A stretch of 64,000 nt of DNA from Marinibacterium sp. (GCA_025800215.1 JAOXSC010000073.1:27704-91703); one strand, 5' to 3'. Positions 1 through 8,769 are shown, numbered from the stretch's first letter. Numbers and translations are program-made. The notes: a model not told the origin generated them from the letters alone.

Positions 1-152
1 CGGCGATCACCGATGTCCTGAGCCGCCATCCGCAGGTGCAGGCGCTGTTCGACAACGGCTGGCTGCATCTGTTTGCGCTGGATCAGGGCCGGGTCGCGGC
101 GCGCTATGAACCCGGCCTGCGCTGGTCTGATCGCAGCGCCCACGCCGCCTGA
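1..152 (+). CDS. C-terminal end of a DUF2309/DabA-like protein (partial)
   Basis: Only the last 49 codons are present; the reading frame is open from base 3 to the TGA at 150-152. The peptide contains [17 protein letters not shown], which resembles the C-terminus of the DUF2309 (UPF0753/DabA) family, the large soluble subunit of membrane inorganic-carbon or proton-coupled uptake systems. The call rests on this short stretch, so it is tentative; the bulk of the gene and its usual membrane partner would lie left of the window. A strong hairpin follows directly after the stop codon. Confidence 0.45.
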   Translation, partial: AITDVLSRHPQVQALFDNGWLHLFALDQGRVAARYEPGLRWSDRSAHAA

Positions 153-159
153 CAGCCCG

Positions 160-188
160 CCCCCCGCAAACGACCCGTTTGCGGGGGG
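160..188 (+). terminator. Strong GC-rich hairpin terminator
   Basis: A perfect 13-bp stem, CCCCCCGCAAACG (160-172) pairing with CGTTTGCGGGGGG (176-188) around a 3-nt loop, begins eight bases after the stop codon of the first partial gene. There is no clear T-tract, but stem length and position fit a transcription stop or 3'-end stabiliser separating this gene from the oxidoreductase at 257. Confidence 0.7.
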
Positions 189-256
189 CAAATGCATTGC
201 ATTCTGACACCACGCCTCCCAAGATCGCCGCATCACCAGCGGGGTCGGAGGGCATC

Positions 257-2692
257 ATGAAATCGCGCACCAAAGTTGTTGTCATCGGCGGGGGGATCGC
301 CGGGTGTTCGACGCTCTATCACCTCACCGAGGAAGGCTGGAGCGACGTTGTGCTGATCGAGCGCAACGAGCTGACCAGCGGCACCACCTGGCATTCGGCC
401 GCTCAGGTCACGAATTTCGGCATGACCCAGACCATGGTCGGGCTGAAGTCGCATTCGATCCGGCTCTATCAGGAGCTGGCGAATGATCCCGATTACCCGA
501 TCAACTACCACCATGGCGATGGCGGCATCCGACTGGCCAACACGCCCGAGCAAATGCAGGGCTATCGCCATTTTGCATCCATGGCGCGCGGCATGGGTGT
601 CACATTCGACGTGATCGACGCGGCCGAATGCGCCCGTCGCCACCCGCTGATCACAACCGACAATCTGCTGGGCGGGCTGTGGGATCCGATGGATGGCGAC
701 ATCGACCCCGCGCAGCTGTGTCAGGCGCTGGCGCGGCGCGCGCGCAAGGCCGGGGCCGAGGTGTATCGCAACACCCCTGTCACCGGCCTGACCCAGCATC
801 GCGACGACAGCTGGACGGTCCACACCGAACAGGGTGACATCGACTGCGACATTGTCGTGAACGCCTGCGGATACCGCGTGAACGAAGTGGGCGCCATGAT
901 GGGGGTGCAGCACCCGGTGGCGTCGATGGAGCACCAATATGTGCTGACCGATGACATCCCCGCCATCCGCGATGCGGATCACCGCATGCCGCTGCTCCGC
1001 TGCCCGATTTCGGATTTCTACTGCCGTCAGGAAAAGAACGGTCTGCTGGTGGGGTTCTATGAACAGGGCTGCAAGACCTGGGGCATGGACGGGATCGACC
1101 CGCATTTTGTCAACGCGCTCTGCCCCGATGATCTGGACCGCATCACCGATGTGCTTGACGGTGCCATTGCCCGTCTGCCCGCGCTGGCCCATGCCGGCAT
1201 TCATACGGTGATCAACGGCCCGATCACCTATACGATTGATGGCGCGCCTCTGGTCGGGCCGATCCCGGGCAAGCGCAACGCATTCTGCATCATCGGGCTG
1301 CGCGCGGGGCTCGGCGAAGGCGGCGGTCATGGCTGGCTGCTGGCCCAGCAGATCGTGCATGGCGAAGCCTGCTATGACACCTGGGCGATCGACCCGCGCC
1401 GCTTTACCGGCCACGCCACGGTCGAGCTGACCGCGCTGAAGGCGATCGAGGATTACCAGAACGAATTCCGCTTTCATTTTCCACATGAAGAGCGTCCCGC
1501 CGGGCGCCCCGCCAAGACCACACCGCTGACCCCGGTCCTGGCGGGCGAAGGTGCGGCCTTTACCACCGTCAATGGCTGGGAACGGGTGGATTACATCACG
1601 CCATCAAAGGATTTCGAGCACCAGCCGGGGTTTGAGTTTGACGACACCTTCGACCTTGTGGGCGCCGAAATCGCCGCCCTGCGCGACCGCGTCGGCCTGT
1701 GCGAAGTGTCAGGGTTCAACCGGATCGAGATCACCGGCCGCGACCGCCACGCATTTCTGGATCGGCTCAGCTGCAGCGCGGTGCCGCGCGCGCCGGGGCG
1801 GGTCGGGCTGGGCTATCTGCTGAATGCACACGGCATGGTCAAATGCGAAGCCACCTTCGCCAACCTGCCTGCCAGTGACCGGGGCCCCGACCGGGTCTGG
1901 TACGGATCGGCCGCGGCCAGCGAATATCATGACATGGACTGGCTGCGCGCCCATCTGCGCGACGATGAAGATGTCGCCCTGCGCAGCCTGACCGACGCTC
2001 AGACCATCCTGGTTCTGGCCGGACCACGGGCGCGCGACGTGCTGTCATCCTGCGCGCGCGGCGACTGGTCGGCGGATGCCTTTGCCTGGCGGTCGGTGCG
2101 CGACTGCCATGTGGGCATCGCCCCCGCCGCGGTCATGAACCTGAGCTTTTCGGGCGAGCTGGCCTATGAAATCCATGTGCCCAACGCATCGCTATATGCC
2201 GCCTATACGGCCCTGCGGGACGCGGGCCAAGCACATGGGATGACCCTGTTCGGGGCGCGCGCGGTCGAATCCATGCGGCTGGAAAAAGGGTTCCTGCACT
2301 GGAAGGCCGATCTGATCACCGAATTCGATCCGTTCGAAACCGGGCTGGGGCGCTTTGTCCGGCTGGACAAGGGCGATTTCATCGGCCGCGACGCCCTGCT
2401 GCAGCGCAAGGCCGAAGGCCCGCGCAAGAAGCTGGTCAGCCTTGAAATCCACACCACCCATGCCCCGGCCCATCCCGGCGCGTCGCTGATGCACGATGAC
2501 CGCGTGGTGGGCACGATCACATCGGGTGCCTGGGGGCACCGGGTGGGGCGCAATCTGGCCTATGGCTTTGTCGATCCCGCGCTGTCCGAACCCGGCCAGC
2601 GCATGATGCTGGACCTGTGCGGCACCCCCGTCACGGCACAGGTCATCCCCCCATCGCCCTATGATCCGGGTCTGACCCGCGCACAAAGCTGA
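257..2692 (+). CDS. FAD-dependent oxidoreductase, dimethylglycine/sarcosine dehydrogenase-like
   Basis: This 811-residue protein has the two-part layout of dimethylglycine and sarcosine dehydrogenases. The N-terminal half is a DAO-type FAD domain with the dinucleotide motif VVVIGGGIAGCSTL near residue 8 and SGTTWHSA, where His46 is in the position of the histidine that holds FAD covalently in this family. The C-terminal half is a GcvT-like aminomethyl domain that in relatives passes the released one-carbon unit to tetrahydrofolate. The ATG at 257 is chosen because GGAG (247-250) precedes it and the FAD motif then lies near the N-terminus; an in-frame start at 179 would add an unrelated leader and run into the terminator. 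The expected reaction is oxidative demethylation of an N-methylated amino acid. The exact substrate cannot be read from sequence, but the neighbouring Rieske oxygenase and aldehyde dehydrogenase suggest a betaine or N-methyl compound. Confidence 0.85.
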   Translation: MKSRTKVVVIGGGIAGCSTLYHLTEEGWSDVVLIERNELTSGTTWHSAAQVTNFGMTQTMVGLKSHSIRLYQELANDPDYPINYHHGDGGIRLANTPEQMQGYRHFASMARGMGVTFDVIDAAECARRHPLITTDNLLGGLWDPMDGDIDPAQLCQALARRARKAGAEVYRNTPVTGLTQHRDDSWTVHTEQGDIDCDIVVNACGYRVNEVGAMMGVQHPVASMEHQYVLTDDIPAIRDADHRMPLLRCPISDFYCRQEKNGLLVGFYEQGCKTWGMDGIDPHFVNALCPDDLDRITDVLDGAIARLPALAHAGIHTVINGPITYTIDGAPLVGPIPGKRNAFCIIGLRAGLGEGGGHGWLLAQQIVHGEACYDTWAIDPRRFTGHATVELTALKAIEDYQNEFRFHFPHEERPAGRPAKTTPLTPVLAGEGAAFTTVNGWERVDYITPSKDFEHQPGFEFDDTFDLVGAEIAALRDRVGLCEVSGFNRIEITGRDRHAFLDRLSCSAVPRAPGRVGLGYLLNAHGMVKCEATFANLPASDRGPDRVWYGSAAASEYHDMDWLRAHLRDDEDVALRSLTDAQTILVLAGPRARDVLSSCARGDWSADAFAWRSVRDCHVGIAPAAVMNLSFSGELAYEIHVPNASLYAAYTALRDAGQAHGMTLFGARAVESMRLEKGFLHWKADLITEFDPFETGLGRFVRLDKGDFIGRDALLQRKAEGPRKKLVSLEIHTTHAPAHPGASLMHDDRVVGTITSGAWGHRVGRNLAYGFVDPALSEPGQRMMLDLCGTPVTAQVIPPSPYDPGLTRAQS

Positions 2693-2694
2693 CA

Positions 2695-2723
2695 CCCCGC
2701 GACGGCGGAACACCGTCGCGGGG
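2695..2723. terminator. Bidirectional terminator between convergent genes
   Basis: An 11-bp perfect stem, CCCCGCGACGG (2695-2705) with CCGTCGCGGGG (2713-2723) and a 7-nt loop, sits right after the oxidoreductase stop and before the end of the convergent aminotransferase gene, so it can serve both transcripts. Confidence 0.75.
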
Positions 2724-2794
2724 GATCGGGCGTGCAGGGTGGTCGGCTTCACGCCCGAAACCGCACCCGAAACCGGGCGCGCCCCGGCGGCGGG

Positions 2795-4147
2795 TCACAG
2801 ACCGGCGGCCACCTCGTGAATGGCGTCGCGCAGGATGGCTTCGATCCGGTCGATCATCGGGTCGTCCATGATCAGCGTCGGCGACAGGATCAGCACATTG
2901 CCAAGCGCCCGCCCGATCAGCCCGCGTTTCTGACAGGCCTGCGCCACCCTGAGCCCGACCTGAGCGTCATCGGGATAGCTCTGCCTGGTGGCGCGGTCCT
3001 TGACGAATTCGATGCCCATCATGAAATGGCTGCCGCGCACCTCGCCCACCATGTCGATATCCATCAGCCCGCGCAGGTTGTTTTCAAAGCGCGGCCCGCT
3101 GCGGCGCACCCGCTGGGGGATCTCGTCGCGCTCCATGATGGCGATATTGGTCAAACCGGCCGCGGCGGCGGCGGGGTGGCCCGAATAGGTCATGCCGTGC
3201 AGGAACATCCCGTCCGGCCCGGAAATCACATCATGGATGTCATCGGACACGATGGTGGCCGACAGCGGCTGATAGCCCGATGTCAGCCCCTTGGCCGTGG
3301 TGATGATGTCGGGGACCATGCCGAACACATCCTCGGAGGCAAAGAAATGTCCCAGCCGCCCAAAGGCGGTGACGACCTCGTCGGCGACATATTTGATGTC
3401 ATTGGCCTTGCAGATGTCAAAGGCCCGTTTGTGATAGCCCGCAGGCGCGGTCACCACGCCGCCGGCCCCCTGGATCGGCTCGGCAATGAAGGCGCAGATG
3501 TTTTCGGCGCCAATGCGCTCGATACTGTCGCTCAGATCCTCGATCAGCACATCAAGGAATTCGGCCTCGGTCAGGCCGTCGCCTTCGCGCCAGTAATGCG
3601 GTGAGCGCAGGTGATGCACCAGATCGGTGGCCGCGTGCCAGCCTTCGCTGTAACCCGGCGTGGTCATCGCCATCGCCAGATGGGTCGAGCCGTGATAGGC
3701 GCCAAAGCGTGACAGCACCATCTTCTTTTCGGGGCGGCCCTTGCGGATGTTATAGTGATGCAGCATGCGGATCGCGCTGTCATTGGCGACCGACCCCGAA
3801 TTGCCGAAATAGACCGCATTCAGATGCCCCGGTGCCAGCTGCGCGATCTTTTCGGCCAGCGCAGCGGCGGCGGGGTGGGTAAAGTTGTAGAAGGTCGAAT
3901 AGTAATCCAGTTCGCGCAGCTGGCGGCTGATGGCATCGACCATCTCGCCATTGCCATGGCCGATATTCACGCACCACAGCCCGCCGATCCCGTCGATCAG
4001 TTCGTTGCCGTCGCTGTCATAGACATAGGCGCCCTTGGCGCGCGAAATCACCGTGCGCGCGCCCTGCTGTTTGAGCGCGTTGAGATCGGCAAAGGACTGG
4101 ATCAGGTGGTTGTCCTGCAAAAGGATGTCATGGGTGTGCTGCGTCAT
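2795..4147 (-). CDS. Class III PLP-dependent aminotransferase
   Basis: The 450-residue protein is a full-length class III (omega) aminotransferase of the beta-alanine/taurine-pyruvate and putrescine-pyruvate group. Visible landmarks are GLWCVNIGHG near residue 57 for the substrate pocket, GNSGSVAND at about 115-123 for PLP phosphate binding, VADEVVTAFGR with Asp256 that protonates the PLP pyridine nitrogen, and TTAKGLTSGYQPL with Lys286 as the Schiff-base lysine. It would move an amino group from an amine or omega-amino acid to pyruvate or another keto acid in the cytoplasm. It is convergent with the upstream oxidoreductase and divergent from the LuxR-type regulator, sharing a promoter region that holds a strong palindrome, so that regulator is the likely controller. 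The amine donor is not determined by sequence; a polyamine or taurine-like donor fits the neighbouring transporter. Confidence 0.85.
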   Translation of the reverse strand: MTQHTHDILLQDNHLIQSFADLNALKQQGARTVISRAKGAYVYDSDGNELIDGIGGLWCVNIGHGNGEMVDAISRQLRELDYYSTFYNFTHPAAAALAEKIAQLAPGHLNAVYFGNSGSVANDSAIRMLHHYNIRKGRPEKKMVLSRFGAYHGSTHLAMAMTTPGYSEGWHAATDLVHHLRSPHYWREGDGLTEAEFLDVLIEDLSDSIERIGAENICAFIAEPIQGAGGVVTAPAGYHKRAFDICKANDIKYVADEVVTAFGRLGHFFASEDVFGMVPDIITTAKGLTSGYQPLSATIVSDDIHDVISGPDGMFLHGMTYSGHPAAAAAGLTNIAIMERDEIPQRVRRSGPRFENNLRGLMDIDMVGEVRGSHFMMGIEFVKDRATRQSYPDDAQVGLRVAQACQKRGLIGRALGNVLILSPTLIMDDPMIDRIEAILRDAIHEVAAGL

Positions 4148-4181
4148 CGGTCACCTCTGGCTGCGGGGCCTGCCATGCTGC

Positions 4182-4242
4182 ATACCCCCAAATCTGGCTT
4201 CAAAGGTTACGTGCCCCGTTTTTGGGGGTATATACCCCCAAA
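4182..4242. promoter_or_regulatory. Palindromic operator in the aminotransferase/LuxR divergent promoter
   Basis: A perfect 22-bp palindrome occupies 4221-4242: TTTGGGGGTAT followed at once by its reverse complement. A further copy of the right half, ATACCCCCAAA, lies at 4182-4192, exactly 50 bp (about five helical turns) upstream in the same orientation. The cluster lies between the start of the aminotransferase gene on the minus strand and the regulator start at 4254, ending only 11 bases before the latter. This layout fits a dimeric regulator that represses or autoregulates its own gene and controls the divergent one, with the LuxR-type protein as the obvious candidate. Confidence 0.75.
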
Positions 4243-4253
4243 GAGGTATAGAG

Positions 4254-5051
4254 ATGACACAGCCGCCCACGGATCCGGTCGCGCAAAGCCTGGGTCGCGC
4301 CATTCTGGCCATCGCCACGCCGGGCTTTGCCGCCTGCCTTCAGACCTATGTGGCAGGGGTCTGCGGCTTTGATAACATTGCCATCATCGCCTTTCCCGCC
4401 CATGGCCGGCCCAGCGTGCTGCACACCGATGCCAAGGACCGGCGCGTCTTTGACCGGATCGACAGCCACTACATCAGCGGCGCCTATCTTTTGGATCCGT
4501 TCTTTGACCTGCACAAGAAACAGGCAGATCAGGGGCTTTATCGTCTGTCCGAGATTGCCCCCGACCAGTTCCAGCGCAACGAGTATTTCAAATCCTACTA
4601 CGCGCGCACCACGCTGACCGATGAAATGGCCTTTCTGGCCCGGACCGGGACCGGCCTGTCGATCACCACCTGCGTCGGGCGCGATGCCACCACGGCCAGC
4701 CGGTTTTCTGCGCGCGACATCCGCGCCGCCCACACCATCGCGCCCGTGGTCAACGCGCTGGTGGCGCAGAACTGGCGCGATCTGGAACCGGGCGACGGCG
4801 CGCCGCCCTCCGGGGACACCGATGTCGCCGCCGCGCTGCGCGACCGTCTGGGCCGGGCCCGCGACATTCACCTGAGCGCGCGGCAGTCGGATGTGGCGCT
4901 GCTGATCCTGCAGGGGCATTCGTCGATCTCGATCGGGCTGACGCTGGGGATCAGCCCGCAGACGGTCAAGGTCATCCGCAAGCAGCTTTACAAGAAATGC
5001 CGGATCTCGTCGCAGGGCGAACTGTATTATCTGATCGCACCCTATCTCTAG
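4254..5051 (+). CDS. LuxR-family transcriptional regulator
   Basis: This is a 265-residue regulator. The last 60 residues form a LuxR-type helix-turn-helix, starting LSARQSDVALLILQG and continuing through SIGLTLGISPQTVKVIRKQLYKKC, with the classical spacing of a DNA-recognition helix. The N-terminal 190 residues are a sensor region that I do not recognise as an acyl-homoserine-lactone or receiver domain. The ATG at 4254 is preferred because the open frame further upstream crosses the operator palindrome and overlaps the divergent gene. It is transcribed away from the aminotransferase and probably regulates both that gene and itself. A gap of about 135 bases separates it from the next operon. 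Confidence 0.8.
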   Translation: MTQPPTDPVAQSLGRAILAIATPGFAACLQTYVAGVCGFDNIAIIAFPAHGRPSVLHTDAKDRRVFDRIDSHYISGAYLLDPFFDLHKKQADQGLYRLSEIAPDQFQRNEYFKSYYARTTLTDEMAFLARTGTGLSITTCVGRDATTASRFSARDIRAAHTIAPVVNALVAQNWRDLEPGDGAPPSGDTDVAAALRDRLGRARDIHLSARQSDVALLILQGHSSISIGLTLGISPQTVKVIRKQLYKKCRISSQGELYYLIAPYL

Positions 5052-5064
5052 GCCGGCCTGCGAT

Positions 5065-5091
5065 TAGCCGCAGCCTAAGCAGGGCTAAGCA
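5065..5091 (+). promoter_or_regulatory. Candidate LysR-type operator (TTAGCC / GGCTAA with CTAAGC repeats)
   Basis: Upstream of the flavin monooxygenase gene there is TTAGCC (5065-5070) and its inverted partner GGCTAA (5084-5089), overlapping two direct copies of the heptamer (C/G)CTAAGC at 5075-5081 and 5085-5091, ten bases apart. The same heptamer recurs in the leader of the deacylase gene (11230-11236 and 11278-11284) and in the 16.4-kb divergent region (16476-16482). This is compatible with binding by the LysR protein encoded at 10291, but that is inference from position. Confidence 0.4.
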
Positions 5092-5186
5092 AGAGTGTAA
5101 TTTCCACCCCCCCTGCCGTGTGAGACCCTTGGCCCCGCCGCTGCACGCAGGCAGGACCGGCACCGATCCGAGGGGGGACGCAAGAC

Positions 5187-6464
5187 ATGGCCATGGAACG
5201 CATTGACACACTGGTGGTCGGCGGCGGGCAGGCAGGGATCGCCCTGAGCGAACATCTGGGACAGCACGGCGTGCCGCATGTCATTCTGGAAAAGAACCGC
5301 ATCGCCGAAGCCTGGCGCAGCGGCCGGTGGAATTCACTGGTGGCCAATGGTCCGGCCTGGCATGACCGCTTTCCCAATCTTCAGTTTCAGGGCGATGCGC
5401 CCGATGCCTTTGTGTCCAAGGACCGGGTGGCCGACTATCTGAAAGACTACGCCCGCATGGTCGCCGCCCCCATCCGCGAAGGGGTCGAAGCGCTGCGCGC
5501 CGAGCGGGTGCCGGGGATGGGCGGGTTTCGTGTCGAAACCAGCGCGGGCGATTTTCTCGCCCGGCGCATCGTCGCGGCAACCGGCGCGTTTCAGCACCCC
5601 GTGATCCCGCCGATCCTGCCCGACACCGCCCCCGTCCAGCAGATCCATTCCTATCACTACAAGGCCCCCGATGCCCTGCCCGATGGCGCGGTGCTGGTGG
5701 TGGGCGCCGGATCATCCGGCGCGCAGATCGCGGACGAGCTGAACCGCGCGGGCCGCAGGGTGTTCTTGTCAGTGGGCCCCCATGACCGCCCGCCGCGCCG
5801 CTATCGCGGGCGCGACTTTGTCTGGTGGCTGGGGGTGCTGGGCCTGTGGGATCTGGCCGCGCAGGCCCCCGGAACCGAGCATGTGACCATTTCGGTCAGC
5901 GGCGCCTATGGCGGGCAGACGATGGATTTCCGGCGCCTTGCCGCCGAAGGCGTCACCCTTCTGGGCCTGACCCAAGGCTTTGATCACGGCGTGCTGCAGT
6001 TTGCCGATGATCTGGGGCGCAACCTGGCGGGGGGCGATGCCAATTACCGCCAGATGCTGGATCTGGCCGATGCCTATGTGGCGCGCACCGGGATCGACCT
6101 GCCCCCCGATCCGCAGGCCCGCGTGCCCTTTGACGATCCCGATTGCCTGGCCCACCCGATCCGCAGCCTCGATCTGGCCGCCGAAGGCATCGGCACGGTC
6201 ATCTGGGCCACCGGGTTCCGGCAGGATTTCGGCTGGATCAAGGCCGATGCCTTTGACGCCAGGGGCGCGCCGATCCACCAGCGTGGCGTGTCGGTGGAAC
6301 CCGATCTCTATTTTCTCGGGCTGCCCTGGCAGTCGCGGCGTGGCTCGACCTTTCTGTGGGGGGTCTGGCATGATGCGAAATACATCGCCGATCAGATCGC
6401 CATCCAGCGGGCCTATGCCGCCTATGACGGCGATGCCCATATCGTATCCCCAGCCGCGGAATGA
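5187..6464 (+). CDS. Flavin-containing monooxygenase-like NAD(P)/FAD oxidoreductase
   Basis: This is a 425-residue class B flavoprotein monooxygenase relative. It has an FAD-binding motif, VVGGGQAGIALSEHL, from about residue 9, then a region rich in Trp and His (WRSGRWNSL...WHDRFPNL) typical of the FMO/Baeyer-Villiger family. A second Rossmann motif, VLVVGAGSSGAQIADEL, for NADPH is near 170, and IWATGFRQDFGWI stands in the C-terminal third. It would use NADPH and O2 to oxygenate a small substrate in the cytoplasm. The start at 5187 has an in-frame alternative two codons later. It is the first gene of a co-directional set with a Rieske oxygenase, Rid protein, DUF1028 protein, aldehyde dehydrogenase and LysR regulator, so it probably catalyses an early step on the same substrate. 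Confidence 0.8.
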   Translation: MAMERIDTLVVGGGQAGIALSEHLGQHGVPHVILEKNRIAEAWRSGRWNSLVANGPAWHDRFPNLQFQGDAPDAFVSKDRVADYLKDYARMVAAPIREGVEALRAERVPGMGGFRVETSAGDFLARRIVAATGAFQHPVIPPILPDTAPVQQIHSYHYKAPDALPDGAVLVVGAGSSGAQIADELNRAGRRVFLSVGPHDRPPRRYRGRDFVWWLGVLGLWDLAAQAPGTEHVTISVSGAYGGQTMDFRRLAAEGVTLLGLTQGFDHGVLQFADDLGRNLAGGDANYRQMLDLADAYVARTGIDLPPDPQARVPFDDPDCLAHPIRSLDLAAEGIGTVIWATGFRQDFGWIKADAFDARGAPIHQRGVSVEPDLYFLGLPWQSRRGSTFLWGVWHDAKYIADQIAIQRAYAAYDGDAHIVSPAAE

Positions 6465-6495
6465 CGCCCGCCGCCAGACCCCGAAAGGACGCCCC

Positions 6496-7638
6496 ATGGC
6501 CAAGGATCACCTCGACCCTGTCGAAGCGCTGCGCCGCAACACCGCAGAACCCTTTGAGAGCGCCCGCGCGATGCCACCGTCGGTCTATACGTCCGGGGCG
6601 TTTCTGGATCAGGAACTGGCCCATATCTTTGCCAAAGACTGGTATTGCGTGGGCCGCGCCGATGCGCTGGCCAAACCGGGCGACTACACGACCTGCGAGC
6701 TGGCCGGACAACCCATTCTGGTGATCCGCGATCATGACGGGCAGCTGAGCGCGCTGTCCAATGTCTGCCTGCACCGCATGTCCACGCTGTTGCACGGGCG
6801 GGGCCGCACCCGCGCCATCGTCTGCCCCTATCACGCCTGGACCTACAATCTGGACGGATCCCTGCGCGGCGCTCCCGCCATGTCGCTGAACCAGGGGTTC
6901 TGCAAGGATCAGTACACACTGCCCCGGATCCGTTGCCAGGACTGGCTGGGCTGGGTCTTTGTCACGCTGAACCCCGACGCGCCCGATGTGGCGTCACAGC
7001 TGTCTGCAGTCGAAGACATGGTCGCGGGCTATGACATGACCAACTATACCGAAGCCTTCTATGAAGAGCATGTCTGGAACACCAACTGGAAGGTGCTGGC
7101 CGAGAATTTCATGGAAAGCTATCACCTGCCGGTCTGCCATGCCGGCACGATCGGCGGGCTGTCGCGGCTCGAAGACATGGTGTGCCCGCCGGGCCTGCCC
7201 GCGTTCAACTATCACACGATCCTCAAGGATGACAGCCTGCGCATCGCCATGGCCCATCCCAGCAATGACCGGCTGACCGGAGACATGCGGCGCACCACCT
7301 TTCTGCTGGCGATCTATCCAAGCCTGCTGATCACGCTGACGCCGGGCTATTTCTGGTATCTGTCGCTGCATCCCAAAGGGCCGGGGCAGGTCCATATCCG
7401 CTTTGGCGGCGGCATGTCGGATGACTATCGCGACGATGCCGATGCGCAGCAGAACTTTGCCGATCTCAAGGCGCTGCTCGACCGGGTCAATGTCGAAGAT
7501 CGCGGCTGCACCGAAAAGGTCTATGCGGGCCTGTGTTCGGACCGCGCCGTGCCCGGCCACCTGAGCCATCTCGAACGCCCCAACTATGACTTTGCCCAAT
7601 ACCTCATGGCCCGGATCGACGCCGGGCAGACCGCGTGA
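6496..7638 (+). CDS. Rieske non-heme iron oxygenase, alpha subunit
   Basis: The 380-residue protein is a complete Rieske ring-hydroxylating/N-demethylating oxygenase. The [2Fe-2S] ligands are Cys91-x-His93 and Cys110-x2-His113. The mononuclear iron site is seen in ENFMESYHLPVCH, with His210 and His215 as ligands and an upstream Glu/Asn pair in the bridging region. The length and the ENxxESYHxxxxH pattern resemble the group that includes carnitine, glycine-betaine and proline-betaine oxygenases as well as aromatic hydroxylases. No reductase component is encoded next to it, so electrons must come from elsewhere. The ATG at 6496 follows GAAAGGAC; the open frame extends upstream through the previous gene and is not used. 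It lies 31 bases after the monooxygenase gene, in the same operon. Confidence 0.9.
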   Translation: MAKDHLDPVEALRRNTAEPFESARAMPPSVYTSGAFLDQELAHIFAKDWYCVGRADALAKPGDYTTCELAGQPILVIRDHDGQLSALSNVCLHRMSTLLHGRGRTRAIVCPYHAWTYNLDGSLRGAPAMSLNQGFCKDQYTLPRIRCQDWLGWVFVTLNPDAPDVASQLSAVEDMVAGYDMTNYTEAFYEEHVWNTNWKVLAENFMESYHLPVCHAGTIGGLSRLEDMVCPPGLPAFNYHTILKDDSLRIAMAHPSNDRLTGDMRRTTFLLAIYPSLLITLTPGYFWYLSLHPKGPGQVHIRFGGGMSDDYRDDADAQQNFADLKALLDRVNVEDRGCTEKVYAGLCSDRAVPGHLSHLERPNYDFAQYLMARIDAGQTA

Positions 7639-7657
7639 CCCCAAGGACAGGACAGCC

Positions 7658-8083
7658 ATGGCCCATACCCGCATCCGCAAATTCAACACCGCCGACACCT
7701 ATCCCGAACAGCGGCTGGACAACGACCTGTGCCAGGCGGTGGTGACCCAGGGCGGCAAGACCGTCTATCTGCGGGGCCAATGCCCGCAGAACATCGAGGA
7801 TGCGGTGAATATCGACAGCCACGATCCGGTCGAACAGACCCACAAGGTCATGCAGAACATCCGCCAGCTGATCGAAGAATGCGGCGGCACCATGGAGCAT
7901 CTGGTCAAGGTCGTCGTCTACATCACCGATGTGCGCCACCGCGAAGCGGTCTATCGCACCATGGGCGAATACATCAAAGGCGTGCACCCGGTGTCCACCG
8001 GGCTGGTGGTGCAGGCGCTGGCCCGGCCCGAATGGCTGGTGGAAATCGACGGCACCGCCGTGATCCCGGATGACGCGGCATGA
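7658..8083 (+). CDS. Rid (YjgF/YER057c/UK114) family protein lacking the canonical arginine
   Basis: This 141-residue protein has the Rid fold signature: TVYLRGQCPQN, then QTHKVMQNIRQLIEECGG, VVYITDVRHREAVY and a C-terminal LVEIDGTAVI. RidA enzymes hydrolyse reactive enamines or imines released by PLP or oxidative enzymes. In RidA proper an arginine in the PARSCVEV stretch holds the substrate carboxylate. The aligned stretch here is PVSTGLVV, with serine in that place, so it belongs to a divergent Rid subgroup and may bind a different unstable intermediate. The start at 7658 follows AGGACAGGACAGCC. It overlaps the next gene by four bases (ATGA), which implies translational coupling. Confidence 0.85.
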   Translation: MAHTRIRKFNTADTYPEQRLDNDLCQAVVTQGGKTVYLRGQCPQNIEDAVNIDSHDPVEQTHKVMQNIRQLIEECGGTMEHLVKVVVYITDVRHREAVYRTMGEYIKGVHPVSTGLVVQALARPEWLVEIDGTAVIPDDAA

Positions 8084-8754
8084 CGTTTTCTCTGGTCGCC
8101 CGCTGCGCCGAAACGGGCATGTTCGGCATCGCCATTTCATCATCCTCCCCTGCCGTGGCCGCACGCTGCGCCTTTGCCCGCGCGGGCGTGGGCGCCGTGG
8201 CATCGCAGAATGTCACCGACCCAAGGCTGGGCCCGCTTGCGCTTGATATGATGCAAGGCGGGATGAGCGCGGGCGAAGCCATCGCAGGCGTCCGCGATCT
8301 GGGCCAGCACATCGCCTATCGTCAGGTGCTGGCGGTCGATGCACAGGGGCGCAGCGCGATCCATTCGGGGCCCAATTCGCTGGGCATCTGGACGCAGGCC
8401 CAGGCCGAAAATGTGGCGTCAGGTGGCAATCTGCTGGCCAATGACGGGGTGCCGCAGGCCATCGTCGACGGGTTCCTGAGCGCAACCGGCCATATCGGAG
8501 ACCGGCTGATCGCGGCCCTGCGCGCCGGGCTCGCCGCCGGGGGCGAAGCCGGGCCGGTGCATTCGGCGGGCATGCAGATCGTGGACAAGGTCAGCTGGCC
8601 GGTGGCCGACCTGCGCTGCGACTGGACCGAAGACTGCCCCATCGACGCGGTGGCCACCGCCTGGGGCATCTACAAACCACAGCTTGACGCCTATATCCAA
8701 CGCGCGCTCGACCCGCGCGCGGCGCCGTCCTACGGCGTGCCGGGCGACGAATAA
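8080..8754 (+). CDS. DUF1028 family protein
   Basis: The 224-residue protein begins MTFSLVARCAETGMFGIAIS, the hallmark of the DUF1028 family, which is predicted to adopt an Ntn-hydrolase-like fold but has no well-established reaction. Further family features are the GVGAVASQNVTDPRLG stretch and the RSAIHSGPN segment. Members are often found with Rid proteins, M20 peptidases and amino-acid or heterocycle degradation genes, as here. The start codon overlaps the stop of the Rid gene. A hydrolytic step on an amide or lactam formed by the preceding oxygenases is a reasonable guess, but only a guess. Confidence 0.8.
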   Translation: MTFSLVARCAETGMFGIAISSSSPAVAARCAFARAGVGAVASQNVTDPRLGPLALDMMQGGMSAGEAIAGVRDLGQHIAYRQVLAVDAQGRSAIHSGPNSLGIWTQAQAENVASGGNLLANDGVPQAIVDGFLSATGHIGDRLIAALRAGLAAGGEAGPVHSAGMQIVDKVSWPVADLRCDWTEDCPIDAVATAWGIYKPQLDAYIQRALDPRAAPSYGVPGDE

Positions 8755-8769
8755 CAAAGGACATCCCTC

